Below, in pieces: positions 12,341 through 24,534 of a stretch of DNA of 64,000 bases. The notes below the pieces were generated by a model. It did no database searches, had not been told where the DNA came from, and was given only the letters and a program-made list of their open reading frames with translations. Location of the stretch: the NCBI RefSeq assembly GCF_030272615.1, contig NC_081405.1:157373454-157437453 (forward strand). The letters are read 5' to 3'. Made by a program: the position numbers and the translations under genes. Source of the stretch: Cryptomeria japonica. Lineage: Eukaryota; Streptophyta; Pinopsida; Cupressales; Cupressaceae. How positions within the stretch are numbered: the stretch's first letter is position 1; every line of letters begins with the position of its first letter.

Positions 12341-12615
12341 AAAATTTGATGGAAATCTTCCTAAATTTAATTTTAAGACTTCATTCATGCTTTTTTAAAA
12401 AAAAAAATTGGTATAAACAAAATCTACACCAAATGAGAAAGGCGAATGAAATGTTTTTCTATTTCAGTGACCCATTTTTTGGGTTATCTTCCAATGCAAC
12501 TCTACTATCTTTGCATATTGTAAAATCTTAAATCAACTTATCATTATTCTTTTTGGGGGGGGCATTTTTTAAAAAGTTTTGTTTAAAATTTTTTTATTGG
12601 GAGGGGGGCAGGTTT

Positions 12616-12820
12616 GTACCTGCGGGTACCGCAGGCCCTGCGGCCCCCAGTGTACCTGCGGGTGACACAGGTTCTGCCGCCCGCAGTGTACCTGTGGGTA
12701 CCGTAGGCCCTGCGGCCCACAGTGTACCTGCAGGTGACACAGGTTCTGTGGCCCGCAGTGTACCTGTGGGTGACGCAGGTCCTGCGGCCCCCGTAGTGTA
12801 CCTGCGGAGGGGCCCGCAGG
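12616..12820 (+). repeat. GC-rich 36-bp minisatellite
   Basis: Starts of GTACCTG(C/T)(G/A)GG recur at 12616, 12652, 12688, 12724, 12760 and 12798, a period of 36 bp with one 38-bp unit. On the plus strand the array stays open and reads VPAGTAGPAAPS-like 12-residue units, within an open frame from 12553 to 12873. Neighbouring sequence on both sides is A/T runs. Alternate units are more alike (GPAAPS versus GSAARS types), suggesting a 72-bp higher-order unit. Confidence 0.85.
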
Positions 12821-13140
12821 CCCTTTTTATTTTTTTTAAATTAAAAACTTTTTTTAATATGTTTTTAAATTAATTTTTTTAATAAACTTTTTAATTTTAG
12901 TTTTTAATAAATAAAAAAAAAAAACCTTTTTAATAAAGTTTTTTTTCTTTAATAATCTTTTATTAAAGTTTTTTTTAATATCAAAAATTAAAAAAAAAAA
13001 AAATCACTCGCGCCTTTTTTTTCAATTTTTTCTTTATTATTTTTAAATAAAGTTTTTTTTCATGGGCATTTAATAAATTGTTTTTATTAAGATTTTTAAA
13101 ATCTTTTAAAAACCAAATTTTCTTTAAATAAGCAAAAATG
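12821..13140. other. A/T homopolymer-rich stretch
   Basis: Long alternating T and A runs, with no coding or RNA feature. It forms the right flank of the minisatellite; 12340-12615 on the left is similar. Confidence 0.6.
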
Positions 13141-13999
13141 GGAACAAAATTTTTTCTTGTCACTTCATACCTGTTTGCAACGCTTCCAATCAGCAACCAG
13201 GATCGATTTGTTCCTTTATATCTCTTGGCCACATCCCAATCGGAGGCATATTTTTCTGTAGTATTCTACATGGCTTCTTGGTGGCATCATCTTCATGTTT
13301 CCAGATTTGCACTCTTCATGTTGTATGCTATTGCATGAGCAATGTTGTACTCGCACTATCATAAAGTGCCACACCTCTTTGTATCTTGTCTTTGATGACA
13401 TATTTGATGTAATCCTCTTGTACACGTAGATTGGGAATATCTTGTGAGACTTGGTGCATGGCTCCAGTTGAGACATAGATTGTACACATTTGTGCATGGC
13501 TCCCATGAGACTTTGATTGTACCGGTATTTCTGCTATTTACGAGTATCCAGATGATGCTCAAAGCAGGTTGTCTCCATGCTTGATCTTCATTTTGTTGCA
13601 GCGAGTGATTCATCGTCATCGACATTGGTACCTGGTTTTGTCACACTTTGACATTATTGGTGCAACATTGGCTCTCTTTCTTCCTCATGGGGAGGTATTT
13701 TGGTCAACATCATTGGACCATCTTTGCAGGAGATTTTACATTGAGGGGGGGCTTCATGGTCTCTTCTTCTCTCTTATTCATCATGTATATAGTTTTCATC
13801 TCTCTTTTTGGGGGAGGGTTTTTTCCCATTGGGTTTTTCTTTCTTTCCCCGCTTTATGAGAGATTTCATTGCATTGGTTTGCATGCATTTGTATTTGTAC
13901 ATGGGTACCTAACATGGCCTTGTAGGCGGAACCCATCTTCCATTGCTTAGCTGCATTGTAGACTTAAGTGCATTCCCCTAAGTTGCACTTAAGGGGGGG
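13141..13999 (+). mobile_element. 3' internal end of an LTR retrotransposon with polypurine tract
   Basis: A degenerate region with GGGGGG-rich words (13744-13750, 13811-13817) leads to AAGGGGGGG at 13991-13999, directly before the TGTTGG that opens the next repeat. This is the layout of the end of an LTR-element internal region with its polypurine tract, which primes plus-strand DNA. No gag or pol domain is readable. The 5' part is missing. Confidence 0.55.
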
Positions 14000-14443
14000 T
14001 GTTGGTGTAATTAATTATTCATGTTGGATATTATTACACCTTACTTAAGTTTACTTAGGATAATGCATTTCATAGTAGTTTGGGTTTGAGACACTTGGGT
14101 GTTTGTGCCACATTGAGATAGTGTGTGTAGGAGAATTTCTACCTTTTGTGGTCTTGTTGTTACATTCCACCTTTGGTGGATGATCCACCTCATGTGGAAT
14201 ATTATAATGTTTCTCCTACCTACCCCTACTTATCCCTACCTACCCTTGTTTCTTATTGAGCCACATATCATGTTTGTGTGCTCACATATCCATATAGCCT
14301 TGCCTATATAAGCAGGCTCATTTACATTGTATGTAACAACAACCATTTTTATCTATTGATGAGAATACAGTTTATTCTTGTCCTATATTTTGTCTCTCTT
14401 ATTTGTGCTTTCCATTGCCTCTAGATCTTGGCAAAATCTCACA
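14000..14443 (+). repeat. probable 3' LTR of the same element, right edge uncertain
   Basis: Begins TGTTGGTGTAATTAATTATT right after the G run. It has a good TATA box (CCTATATAAGCAGG, ~14302) and a later T-rich segment. The end is tentatively the CA at 14443. A tandem ~50-bp repeat containing CTTGGGCGCT (14449, ~14499, ~14550) follows and may belong to it. With no second LTR in the window, this rests on layout only. Confidence 0.55.
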
Positions 14444-14559
14444 CCATGCTTGGGCGCTCTTCATATATAAATTAATTTATTTTGTTTTCCCTCTCCAACT
14501 TGGGCGCTCTTTTTATATAGTTTAATTTAACTTGTTTTCCCTCTCCAACTTGGGCGCTA

Positions 14560-15365
14560 CTCTAAGGAAGGGTCCTGAAAAGCATTTGTAATAATTATTA
14601 ATTATTTGGCTCCCCAAAAGGGAGGTGTTTCGCATGAAATAGGCCCCTTTTTACGATGGGGACATGAAATGGACAAATTGAAGTTCAAAACCAAAGAAAT
14701 GAGATTGAGTCACTCAGCTAGTAACAAACACATTCTATAATTGTAGAATATTCTATATTATTAATTATTGTGTTCAAACATTAAAGTCTGGAAATCAAAG
14801 GTTTGGAAGAAAAAGCTCTATGTGAGATTTGCCTTGTACACATTCAATACGCATATTGTGAATATTGTCTCATTTTATTCATTATTAATACCTGAGGAAC
14901 ATTTTTGCTTTGGGGCATCTTCACAGTTTTTTACATTTTTTGACATCAACTAGATTGTAGAAGCACCCTTAAATAATTGTAATGACGAAAGCAGTTGCAA
15001 TTCATAATCTTGTCCAATACAGCAGGTTTGAGAAAACAAGAAGTTTCAGTATTTTAAACTGTTTGAGCAGAATCATGGAACACAGCCCTTTCCATTGTAT
15101 TGAATGGCAATCTTTGTTTCTAGTGGTATTCTTTTACAGTAAATGTTATATTGTAAACAATCCTACATAAAATTAGTCAGATTCAACAAAGTTGGCCTTA
15201 AAATAAATGTACAACTTCGTTTGTTTATCCTTCAGCCCTGCTAATATATCTACTGTTCTTGTTCCTTGTGAAATTTTGTCAAGAACATGTAATTTATCTT
15301 TGTGTGTTATTTTGGTTGTTGTATTGGGCATATCTTCATATATTGATGTATTTAATTCCTTTCAG
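14560..15365. other. no gene seen; probable intron or intergenic sequence
   Basis: AT-rich sequence leading to a strong splice acceptor (TTAATTCCTTTCAG, ending 15365). Nothing else was recognised. Confidence 0.4.
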
Positions 15366-15515
15366 GTCTGGGAAGGATGCCATGGACAAGAGCAAGTGGT
15401 CAGCTGAAGCAGCTTCAGAAAATTCATGTTGGTTAACTACAATAAAGGCCTCAGAGAGGCCACATATTGCAGGGATTTATCCTCCACCTCATGTACAGTC
15501 TGTTTGGTCATACAA
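15366..15515 (+). CDS. candidate internal exon of an unidentified host gene
   Basis: A pyrimidine-rich acceptor ending at 15365 and a donor (CAA|GTAAAT) at 15516 bracket 150 nt. One frame is open across it and reads SGKDAMDKSKWSAEAASE, then CWLTTIKASERPHIAGIYPP and HVQSVWSY. The composition is protein-like and unlike the flanks. I do not recognise the family. It starts after the first base of a codon boundary and ends with two spare bases, so the next exon must contribute one base. Confidence 0.4.
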
Positions 15516-17840
15516 GTAAATTGACGTTGGTACTTTCTTGATTTAAATTTTCCACTTTGTTCCTCAGATTATTCCATGGCGGTTGTCCTATGAATCTTTG
15601 AGTTAACCATGCTTGGTCACAGTGCTTCTTTTGTCATTTGCCAGCTATATAAGGCCACATTACGGGGTGTGAGTTGATTTGAGTTCATTAGAGATTCACA
15701 CCAATGTGATCTGTATGAGGCTAGAAACTGTGGCCTCAGGATAGCTGTCATGAAAGGAATGAAGAGTACCATATTTTTCTTGTTCAGATTCAGATATTTA
15801 GTTTGTATTTGTTCTTGCACTTTTAAAATGTCTTGTCCCGTGCCCATAGGGAGAGTTAAGAATGTTTTGTCACCCATTTCTTGTTTTCCAATACAACAAC
15901 CTTCTTCATGATTTTTCATCCCTTGCTTCTAATTTCTTAGTAAAAACATGGTCTTTATCATTCTTGATTCTGCAGCATACGGTACAGTTTTTCTGTAAGT
16001 TTTCCTCCATTTTTTCTTTTCTTTTTTTTTTTCTATCTGTGAATATTTTCTTTTACACTATCTCCATTGGATGTCTTGCAATTCAAGTTGTATTAAAAAA
16101 GAATCTTTTGCCACAAATTTATGTAACTCTAATGTGGAGTCTTTTATGTTGTGTTTAAAATTTTAAATATTTAGAGGTGGAGTTTTAAACTGTCAAACAA
16201 GATAAAAGCTTATGTATTTACTGGTTACGTGTTTCTGAAAGTGGTATGTAGAGATGGTTCATATACTAGATAAGAAGGATGCAATTGAGCCTTAAAACAT
16301 AGATAAGCTGGCTTCTTTGCACAATTTTTCAATCTTTGTTTTATGAAAGAGTTTACAAAAGCAACAGGTGATAAGAACTGAATTGAATTTCTAGAACTAA
16401 TGAGACCTGTGTTAGAGTGTTATGCCTGGGTATCAATGCACTATTGAAATTATGAAATTGAGAGTGGTAGGCAGAAAGCCCTATATTTGAGTTAAATAAT
16501 GCTGTCAGCTATTTACCATCTCAATTATTTGTCAACTTTAGGTATTACATTTGAAGACTGCCCTCTTTGTGTTTGTTTTCAAATTGGACATCCTATTTAT
16601 AAGAATATTCCTAGGATTCTTGTGGAAATCCTATGTCAAATTTTCATCTTCATCCATGTTTAGCCTGTAACACCTTAGCAGTGTTTAGATGTTGCCTTTA
16701 TTAAGTTAGTTTCACACAGCCGCTTCCAGGTTTATGTTTTCTGCTGTGTGGATTTCTTATAGATTTTTGATCCTTTTTGAGGGATCTCTTAAGTTTGTTG
16801 TGGTGAAGATTTCTACAAGAAGTTTGTTAATGTAGTGTAATTTAAATTGTCCTTGCCTGATTCAGATTTTTTGTGTAGATCAGCAATTACAGGAGTCTAT
16901 GTTACTGATGATTTATTTCCTGAATGATAATTTTTGTTGTGGGCGATCACTGTTCTTGTCTTGAAGCACACTTGATGCTTGAAAGGTAGTTTTGAGACAG
17001 CATATGATTGTGTACTAGCACATTCTGTTGGATTAGTTATTACTAATCAGTTCAGATGATTGTGGAATGTGTATTAGCAAACTAAAATTTTACTATGGTT
17101 CCTGCCTATTGCCATGTGAGATATCAATTTGGTTTATGGGATCCCCCATTGTGCAATCCTGCAAAGGTATTGTCTTTCCCATTTATCTTGTATATTGATC
17201 AATTAAGTGCACATAGCCTACAACACTCTGGTTTCAAACATGTCCCTCTAACACATTCCTTCACCGTCAGCCCTACTCAGGTTGTACATATTTATGTCAA
17301 GGATGAAAGATGTGCATGGCATGTGGCAGACGGCAGACAGTCAGTTTGACTGTACACATAAGGAGCAGAGATATCTTTGACTTAACTGGAGTTCTCATTG
17401 TAGACAAATGATGAAGATATACACAAGTTAAATTTGTGAAATTTTTTAAGGCCTTTGGAAAGCTTGGGCATTATAAGAAAACAATCAATCTTTCTCTTCA
17501 TGGCCTTGCTGAAGGCTTTAATCCATATCTTTCTGGCATTATTGACAGGCAACAGCCACTGCTTTTGTTACTACCATTTTTAAAATCACTTGTCTATATT
17601 TTCTAGCCAGTTGCCTCGTTGATTTGTTATTTTCAAGATTGTTTTGTTCCCAAGTGACTGTTGTCTGTTTTTGGATGTATTGATGATGATTAAGGTCGAT
17701 CGCATCCTTACCTTTGGTTGATGTGGGGTCAGACATTGTTCAGTCAGATCATGCTTTTCCCCATTATTGTTTCTTTACACGTACAATTTATAAAGCTGTA
17801 ATAGTATTTTCTACCACCATCATTTTTCTCTTCTTATCAG
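15516..17840. other. probable intron; possible further exon near 17061-17166
   Basis: Mostly T-rich, intron-like sequence. One stretch (17061-17166) is open in a frame compatible with the preceding exon and ends at a plausible donor (AAAG|GTATTG), but its acceptor is weak and I do not count it as an exon. Confidence 0.3.
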
Positions 17841-17921
17841 AATATATCTCTATTGGTTGAAACACACCCGATAACTGGACTAGATGAAGCACTCAGATTC
17901 AAGTGCAGACATTGGCAGCTG
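17841..17921 (+). CDS. candidate small internal exon of an unidentified host gene
   Basis: The acceptor TTCTTATCAG ends at 17840 and the donor CTG|GTAAGA begins at 17922, bracketing 81 nt open in one frame: NISLLVETHPITGLDEAL then RFKCRHWQL. Its phase does not join directly to the exon at 15366-15515, so another exon would have to lie between, or the two are unrelated. The splice signals are good; the identity is unknown. Confidence 0.38.
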
Positions 17922-20900
17922 GTAAGACAGACAGTAAATTACAGAGACAAAATATTCAGTGGGTTTTGCCCCCTTCCCATATTAAAAAATTGGGTGGCTG
18001 ATTTGTAATTGTACTCTGCTAATTTATAGCTCTGGACTACCAAAAAAATTGACCCTGTATGATAAAAAACAAGATGTGAATTATTACATTAGCTATTTAA
18101 AAACTCTTTACTACAATAGCATTTCCCAAAAATGGGATTTTGTTTCACATTAATACTTGGCTCCCGGCTCAAAGTATTTCTTGATTTAAAACAAAAGCAA
18201 ACCAGGGGACCTGTTTTAAGGCTCAAGGATGAAGAATGAAATCAAGGATGCACATAAAACTTGCTTGAAGCCCTACTTGAGCAAGATCTCTAATGTTATT
18301 GGACGAGAGCAGCTAGCAACCTAATGTAATCTTTTGTCTACTTCTCACATGCGTTATAACTAACATACGGTAAGCAAATGACTAATAGATGCCTACTGTG
18401 AATTAAGAACACGTTGTCACTAAACCTGAACATTTAGTTGTATCCAAGCTACAACTTTTTATTTTATCTGTGTATGCATGTGATCAAGTCTTGAAGACAT
18501 CCATTTTACGTCTTATACGAAACGAGTTTAATGTTTTTGGATGAACTAATTTGCCAATAAATTGAGTATCTGTAAAAAAGATTTTTTTAATTTGTGTAGA
18601 GTCGCTTTTCTGTAAACTGACCAACGGTTACAAAATCTTAATCAAAGCATTCATCAATACTTTTCATTTGTAAATATCTGTTGGATTTTTGGTGAGGTTT
18701 TCTTTAAGTGTCCCGACTTTGAAGGATTGTTTCTTACCTCAAGAAATAGTGCCCCTATCTTGGTTTAAGTGATAAGAGCAGAACTGACTCTGAGAGAACA
18801 TAATATTACCACAACTATATTGGTTGTACATTCCATCTTCATTCAATGCCTTCTGCTTTTGATCCAAGAGTGCATTATTCTGCCATAAAGTACAAGGAGC
18901 TTGTTTGCATGCGTTTGAAAGGAAGACACATTATAATCCTCTGTAGAGTCCTATTTATATATTGACTTGTATGGTTGCATACACCTTGATGGTCTAGTTG
19001 TAATGTATCTCTTTGTTGGAGAATGCTAAAAATCTCAATCAATTTCTTAGGTTTTCTTGAGTTAATCAAATTGTTTTACAGCACTTTATGAAGTCTTTTA
19101 AGCCACCTTAGGGCGTTAAGACCCTCCGAAGGCCTCTTAAGACCGATTCAGCATGCAATAGTGATTAATGATGATTGACATGTTGTCTTGTATGTTATTG
19201 ATCATTTTTACGGTTAGATGTGACATCATTACCTTCCTACCTTCTATTTAGATTGAATGTTTACAGTTGTTTATATTAAATTCATTCTTCTTAGTGGTGC
19301 TTCTACAAGGTCATCTTACCATGATCACCTCTTCTAGGAGGGGCATATTCATTTGGTTTCACAGACTACCAATTGGTCTCGTTGTTAGTGGTTTGTGCCC
19401 ATGGTTAATGCCTACAAAGTCTCACCTTTAAGCAGGGGTGTAGACATCTGCTTTCATGCAATGACAATAAATCATCTTTTAATTGTCGTTAGAGCCACAA
19501 CCCATGCTTATAAATCTATTTTTTTTGTTATTAAGAGGCCTCAGTTTTATTTCATCTTGGATCATATTAGAGTAGCTTGCAATTTTTCACAGGGTGAAAA
19601 CTACCCTGGCAATGAATTTTCATAACCATTCTTTCTAGATACTTAAGGTTTGTCAGTGTACACACGTGTAGTTGTGTGTTGTGCAAACATGCGTATGCAC
19701 AACACACACAAATACTCATTTATATATACCTTGAAATATACGAGGACTTCTTGGGGGGAACTCCATTTTACCTCATAGATGGTTTGTCAATGTATCTTTA
19801 TAATGTATCTTTATAATGTATCTTTATTATCACTCTTTCTGGGTGTTCTTTGTGAGGATTATGAATCATTCACCTTGCAAATCTCTGAGTCTTTGTGAAT
19901 TATATTTAGTTGTCTAGATGATAGATAATGTATCGTCTCCAAATACTAAATAGTGAACAAAATAGGAAGCTTATTTAAAGGTGGAAACATTATTTATTTA
20001 TTGAAATATTTGAGATATGAGTAAGAAAAGATTTAATAGGCATTATTTAAGACAATAGGAAAATAGTAATAATTAGAATTTAAAAAAAATGTATTACAAG
20101 ATGTATTTTGGTTTAATGTAGTACATATATATTTTTGCACTAATTAAAAAATTGATAATAAATAAAATATTATTTTATATATAAAATTATATGTGCAATA
20201 GAAAATAAAAAAATGAAAATATTTATTTTAAAAATTCAAGAAAATAACAAACTAAATCTTTATAGAATTTTTTACAACTTATCACTTCACACTTTTTCAA
20301 AATTTTGATTAATTGTTCAATATAATTGACAAATTAAAAAAATAAAGCATTTTTTTCTAAATTTGAAAATTGGGACACACTTATGATCTCATCTCAATAA
20401 CTAGCTAAACTCTAATTCCAAAGGAAATTTAGCTAAATACGCTATGTCTTACTTGACTTGAGAGTGAAATTGCTAAATAGACAAATTTAACAATTTTATA
20501 ATGAGAAACAAGTACATAACACATGATGCACAAAGCAAAATAACATAACTCGGAAGATGCCTTAGGAAAAATATTTTGAGAATAACTCAATAATAAAGAA
20601 GTATTTAATGTATTATCATGAATACTAAATTACAATACACTATCGGAGTATCCATTCCTTCAATCACAATCTTCAATCGTTTCTAGTGATTTTTTTTTTC
20701 ATGTAAACTCTATGCAAATAGAAGTACATATATCCTCCATTCAAAGTATAATATAAATAGGCAAACCTGAAATAAAAAAATTATATGCCAAATCCATGAG
20801 TCAAAAAATAATGTCCAAATCTAAGGCACAAATTCCAACCTCCAAGTCAAAATGAGTCATCAATCCAAATGTTCAAATGGGGTGCTCTATTTTGAATTTG

Positions 20901-22716
20901 TTCACCTTTAAATCCTTCTTACACACAATATATGGTTAGAAATTCTTTACTTTTCTAGTCCATATTGTAACTCTATGTTATATGATCTTACACATCTTAG
21001 AATGTTATAGTTGGTCTTACACATCTAACATGCCAAATGCTCTTACAAGACATCTTTTTACGTTTTACAAATGGTGAAGAGTACCACTCCAAGTAGGACA
21101 CTCTATTTCTATGCAAGCATATTAATTTATTAAGTAAAATAAATACAAACATTAGGGATTACAAGCGTAGGACACTAAATCCTAGGATAATTGTCTTGTA
21201 GGGTTCAATTTTCAATCCTCATACTATATAAGTATTTTAAAAAATAATCTAGCATTGTTGCTTTCCCTTTCTATTCATCTCTCTTCAAATCCTCTCTTTC
21301 TTTATCTTTATAATCTCAATCAAATTGGAACACCTTATATTCCTATATTTGGCAATGAAAATAGTTGAGGGAATTGGCTTCATCCTAGAAAGTTAGATGG
21401 TTGACTATAGAAAAATGTTAGAAGTCTATGTGGTGAAATGTTGTGGGAGTTGGACTACACATCATGGCATGGGGGAGTCTTAGACCCCATTCAAGCTATG
21501 GTTGCAACTACATGAGGTTTGGTTGTGTCATGGTTACTACATTATGAATAAAGTATATTGTTGGAATATAAATTGTAATGCAAATGCATATGTGATATTA
21601 TTGGAGTACATGCAACGACAATAGAGGATATATAGATCTTTTGGGAGGTGTTGTGGATTTTGAAAGTCATTAGAAGGTTGTCTTTACTATCGAAATCCAT
21701 GGTTTAGTCTCGGTGGTATTGTTAGAAGAATGTTTCATTATTCATGGATATTAGTCAACAAATGGTGACTACGTCATTATGGGAGTATAACACTCTTTCT
21801 AAAATTCAAATTTTATTAACAACTTAAACTTAAATAACACAAGTACACTATGTGTATGTTAGCACTAAATAAATTGTTTTATATATATATATATTTTTTT
21901 TACAAATTGTAGTGGCACCAACCCCTTATTCAAATTATGATCACTAGAGTTACAACTCCCTTATCAATCTGAAATACTTCTCACACAAATTTGCTGCAAA
22001 GTCTTCCTCAAATCTATCATAAAATGAACTCAACAATCTCCTTTAAAATTTGCACCAATTCCTTCATCAATTTTGCTTTGAAATGACCATAAATTCTTTA
22101 CAACTTTTTCTTCACTATTTGTTGTAATTATACCACCTTCAAATCTGATATAAATCAGACCAAAAATTTGTTCGTGGCGAAAGCCTTTTCTTTTCTTCTA
22201 TACACCCCCAACACTCTTTAGCATTCCATTTCTGATTTCTATACATATGTTTAATTTTAGGAGTCATGCCTTATTGATTGGCATGATGTTTAATAACCAA
22301 ATTACATCAATCAAGACAAATCACAACCCTTGGAGACAAATATCTTAACAAGTCATATAACTTCCTTTTGAATCGCATCCTTCAAGTGAGTCATCACACT
22401 TGTCTTTATTCATTATAATGATTACAAACTAATCATATTGTAGCTTTTTGAGAATAGTCAACAACGACCTTTTACGTGGCAATCAACTTTGTTGACTTGT
22501 CTCTCTTTGACTTAATTTGAATTTATAATTAGTATCACTTCTTTTTAGATTAGTCATTACTTCTTTCCAAGTGCAAATATAGAGTAGGCATGCACTCTAG
22601 TGCACTGACTTGAATTGGATAAGATGGGAGTTCACCCTGGAAAGCATAAGGGTAGCGAGGAGAAGCATGGTGACAAGAAGAAATATTAAGGAATAAGAAA
22701 AACGCTACATCAATGA
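17922..22716. other. long gene-poor stretch
   Basis: No supportable gene. Minor features are a 16-bp tandem (TGTATCTTTATAA-type, three units, ~19791-19830), a hairpin at 19674-19707, an extremely AT-rich block at 20000-20360 and a TA run near 21875. Confidence 0.5.
19674..19707. other. perfect 12-bp inverted repeat
   Basis: GTGTGTTGTGCA (19674-19685) and TGCACAACACAC (19696-19707) pair perfectly around a 10-base loop. No terminator or element context is evident, so it may be a chance or TG-repeat derived hairpin. Confidence 0.7.
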
Positions 22717-23560
22717 GAAAGCACAAGGGTAAAGGCAAGAGCAAGTTCCATTGCCCTCACTGTGATAAGGATGGCCACATAGAAGAGAGGTGTTGAACAC
22801 TTCACCCTAAGTTGGCTCCTTGGGGGAAGAATGGTAAAGGAGTTGCATATCTGGAGAAAGTAGAGGAAATCAATAGGGACTCCTCAAATGAAGAAAAGCA
22901 CATTGTTTGTGCCATGCACAAGAAAGGCATTTTGAAGAAAAGTTGAGCCTCTCATAGTGAAGAGGAGCTTACCCAATTATTCCAAGTAAGAATGCAAATG
23001 TAAGGTAAGGAGATGAATGCTTTATTTGACTCATTTTCTCAGTCCAATATCATTTCTTCCATGCTAGTTAGTGAATTAAATTTGAAGATTGTGCAACACT
23101 CACATCCATAATCTTTGGGGTGATCGCAACATGGAGTAGATATGAGGGTTAGTAAGTGATGAAGTTGGCATCTATCCTGCATTTAGAGTATAAAGATGAA
23201 GTTATGTTTGATGTTGTACCATTAGAAGTGTCTGATATGATTTTTGTAATCCATACTTCCATACAAGGGATGTTATTTATTTTAGGTGCAGCAATCAACA
23301 TGGACTCTAGTTGAAGGGTAGGAATTTCTTTGTCAATTCATTTGTTGGTAGGTAAAGAGTTGTCATTGCTAGCACCCCAAATTCAAGAAGGCTGATCAAT
23401 GCTTTTGGAAGGATTGATTCCCCAACGGATGAGGGACTGAATGTGCGTGAAGTGGCAGTAAATGGTAGTATTGTTAAGCTTTAAAATAATATGGAACACC
23501 AGGGCATAGGGCTATCACACAAGTAAAAGCATGTGCAGGTTGATTTGTTGAGTGAATTAG
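22717..23560 (+). pseudogene. retrotransposon zinc-knuckle and aspartic-protease remnant
   Basis: The plus strand reads a basic run followed by FHCPHCDKDGHIEERC, a CX2CX4HX4C nucleocapsid knuckle, then HPKLAPWGKNGKG. After stops it continues as NALFDSFSQSNIISSMLVSE and, further on, DEVMFDVVPLEVSDMIF, which follow the strands of a gypsy-type retropepsin. The expected D-S/T-G reads D-S-F here. Frameshifts and stops show it is dead. The MITE copy B begins 42 bp downstream, and no reverse transcriptase is seen beyond it. Confidence 0.62.
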
Positions 23561-23602
23561 TCAATAGGGCAGGTTGATGCCCGTAATTGTTTTCATTTCC
23601 AC

Positions 23603-24534
23603 CATAGATGACACACTCGCAAAGTACTCGACGAGTTTTTGAGCTCTGCGAGTTTTTTTGACTTTAACTCCAGCAAAAACTTGCCTAGTAATCGCAGAGT
23701 TTTTTGCAAAAACTCGGCGAGTTTCTTTTAAAAATTCGAGTAGACTAAAAAAAGAGGCTCAAACATGTGAAAAAATTTGGTCTCTCCGTCAGAATTCATA
23801 TATGGAATATAACATTTAAGTATAAGTGATCACTTATACTTTTAAGTTATATTCCATATATATTGTCAGGATGTTTGAGAGTGGTTTCAGACATCCAAGA
23901 GTTATAATGCAAAATCTAGTTTTTGGAGGATTCTTCAATTTTCCAAACTTAGTCAAATTTCAGGATCCTTCAGCGATGCCCCTTGACCCCAACTTGAGGG
24001 CGTTGCCCCAAACCCCCGTCGAAAAATATAGGGGGAAACTACGCTGATGGAAGTAGGGAAAATTTAACCTCCGAGTCTGATTAGGCTCCATATAACAACA
24101 TAATTAGCATTGAAGAAATCCTAGTATTATACATTTTTGAGTTGAAAGTTTGAAACTATGAGTATGAATGATGAAATTTCAAATATGATGAAAGTTTGAA
24201 ACTAGTTTTAGCTAGAGCTGGGAGGAGAAAGTTGTATTTACTTTTGGTTTTACAAAAACTATTTACTATTTTGCTTCCAACCATCAGCATTTCTCACGAG
24301 GATGCGATTTTGTAGACACTTTGCATTTAAATATATCTAGAATCAGCATGTTTCTTTTGTGTTATCATTTATTGACTCATTGGATGCATCTTCTCATTAA
24401 ATTTTGCAAAAAAAATGCATTTTTTATTAAAATTAAACGTGTTTTTACGTTGCCAAGTTTTTCCCGAGTTTTCGCTGAGTTTTTTTCTCAAGGGCTTGGT
24501 GTGTCGAGCCAAGTTGCGAGTAGTTCAACTATCG
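23603..24534 (+). mobile_element. hAT-type non-autonomous element (MITE), copy B
   Basis: Opens CATAGATGACACACTCGC and ends GTAGTTCAACTATCG. It has the same ends, subterminal ACTCG/CGAGT words and internal segments as the element at 4840-5872, in the opposite orientation. The flanks ATTTCCAC and TTTTGCAC match at 6 of 8 positions, fitting an old 8-bp duplication. The centre (~23806-23865) is a long near-perfect palindrome around TAAGTGATCACTTA. No protein is encoded. Confidence 0.8.

Noticed and set aside
12553-12873. 106-codon frame with a 12-residue repeat as a real repetitive protein
   Set aside because: The repeat is 36 bp, so any open frame repeats; it is flanked by homopolymers and no start context or homologue was recognised.
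11175-15010. Partial similarity between 11175-11275 and 14943-15010 as element termini
   Set aside because: Too short and diverged to define an element; noted only as a dispersed repeat fragment.
22550-22744. Minus-strand 64-codon frame with a hydrophobic start as a small secreted protein
   Set aside because: It lies opposite the basic region leading to the zinc knuckle of the gag remnant and has no other support.
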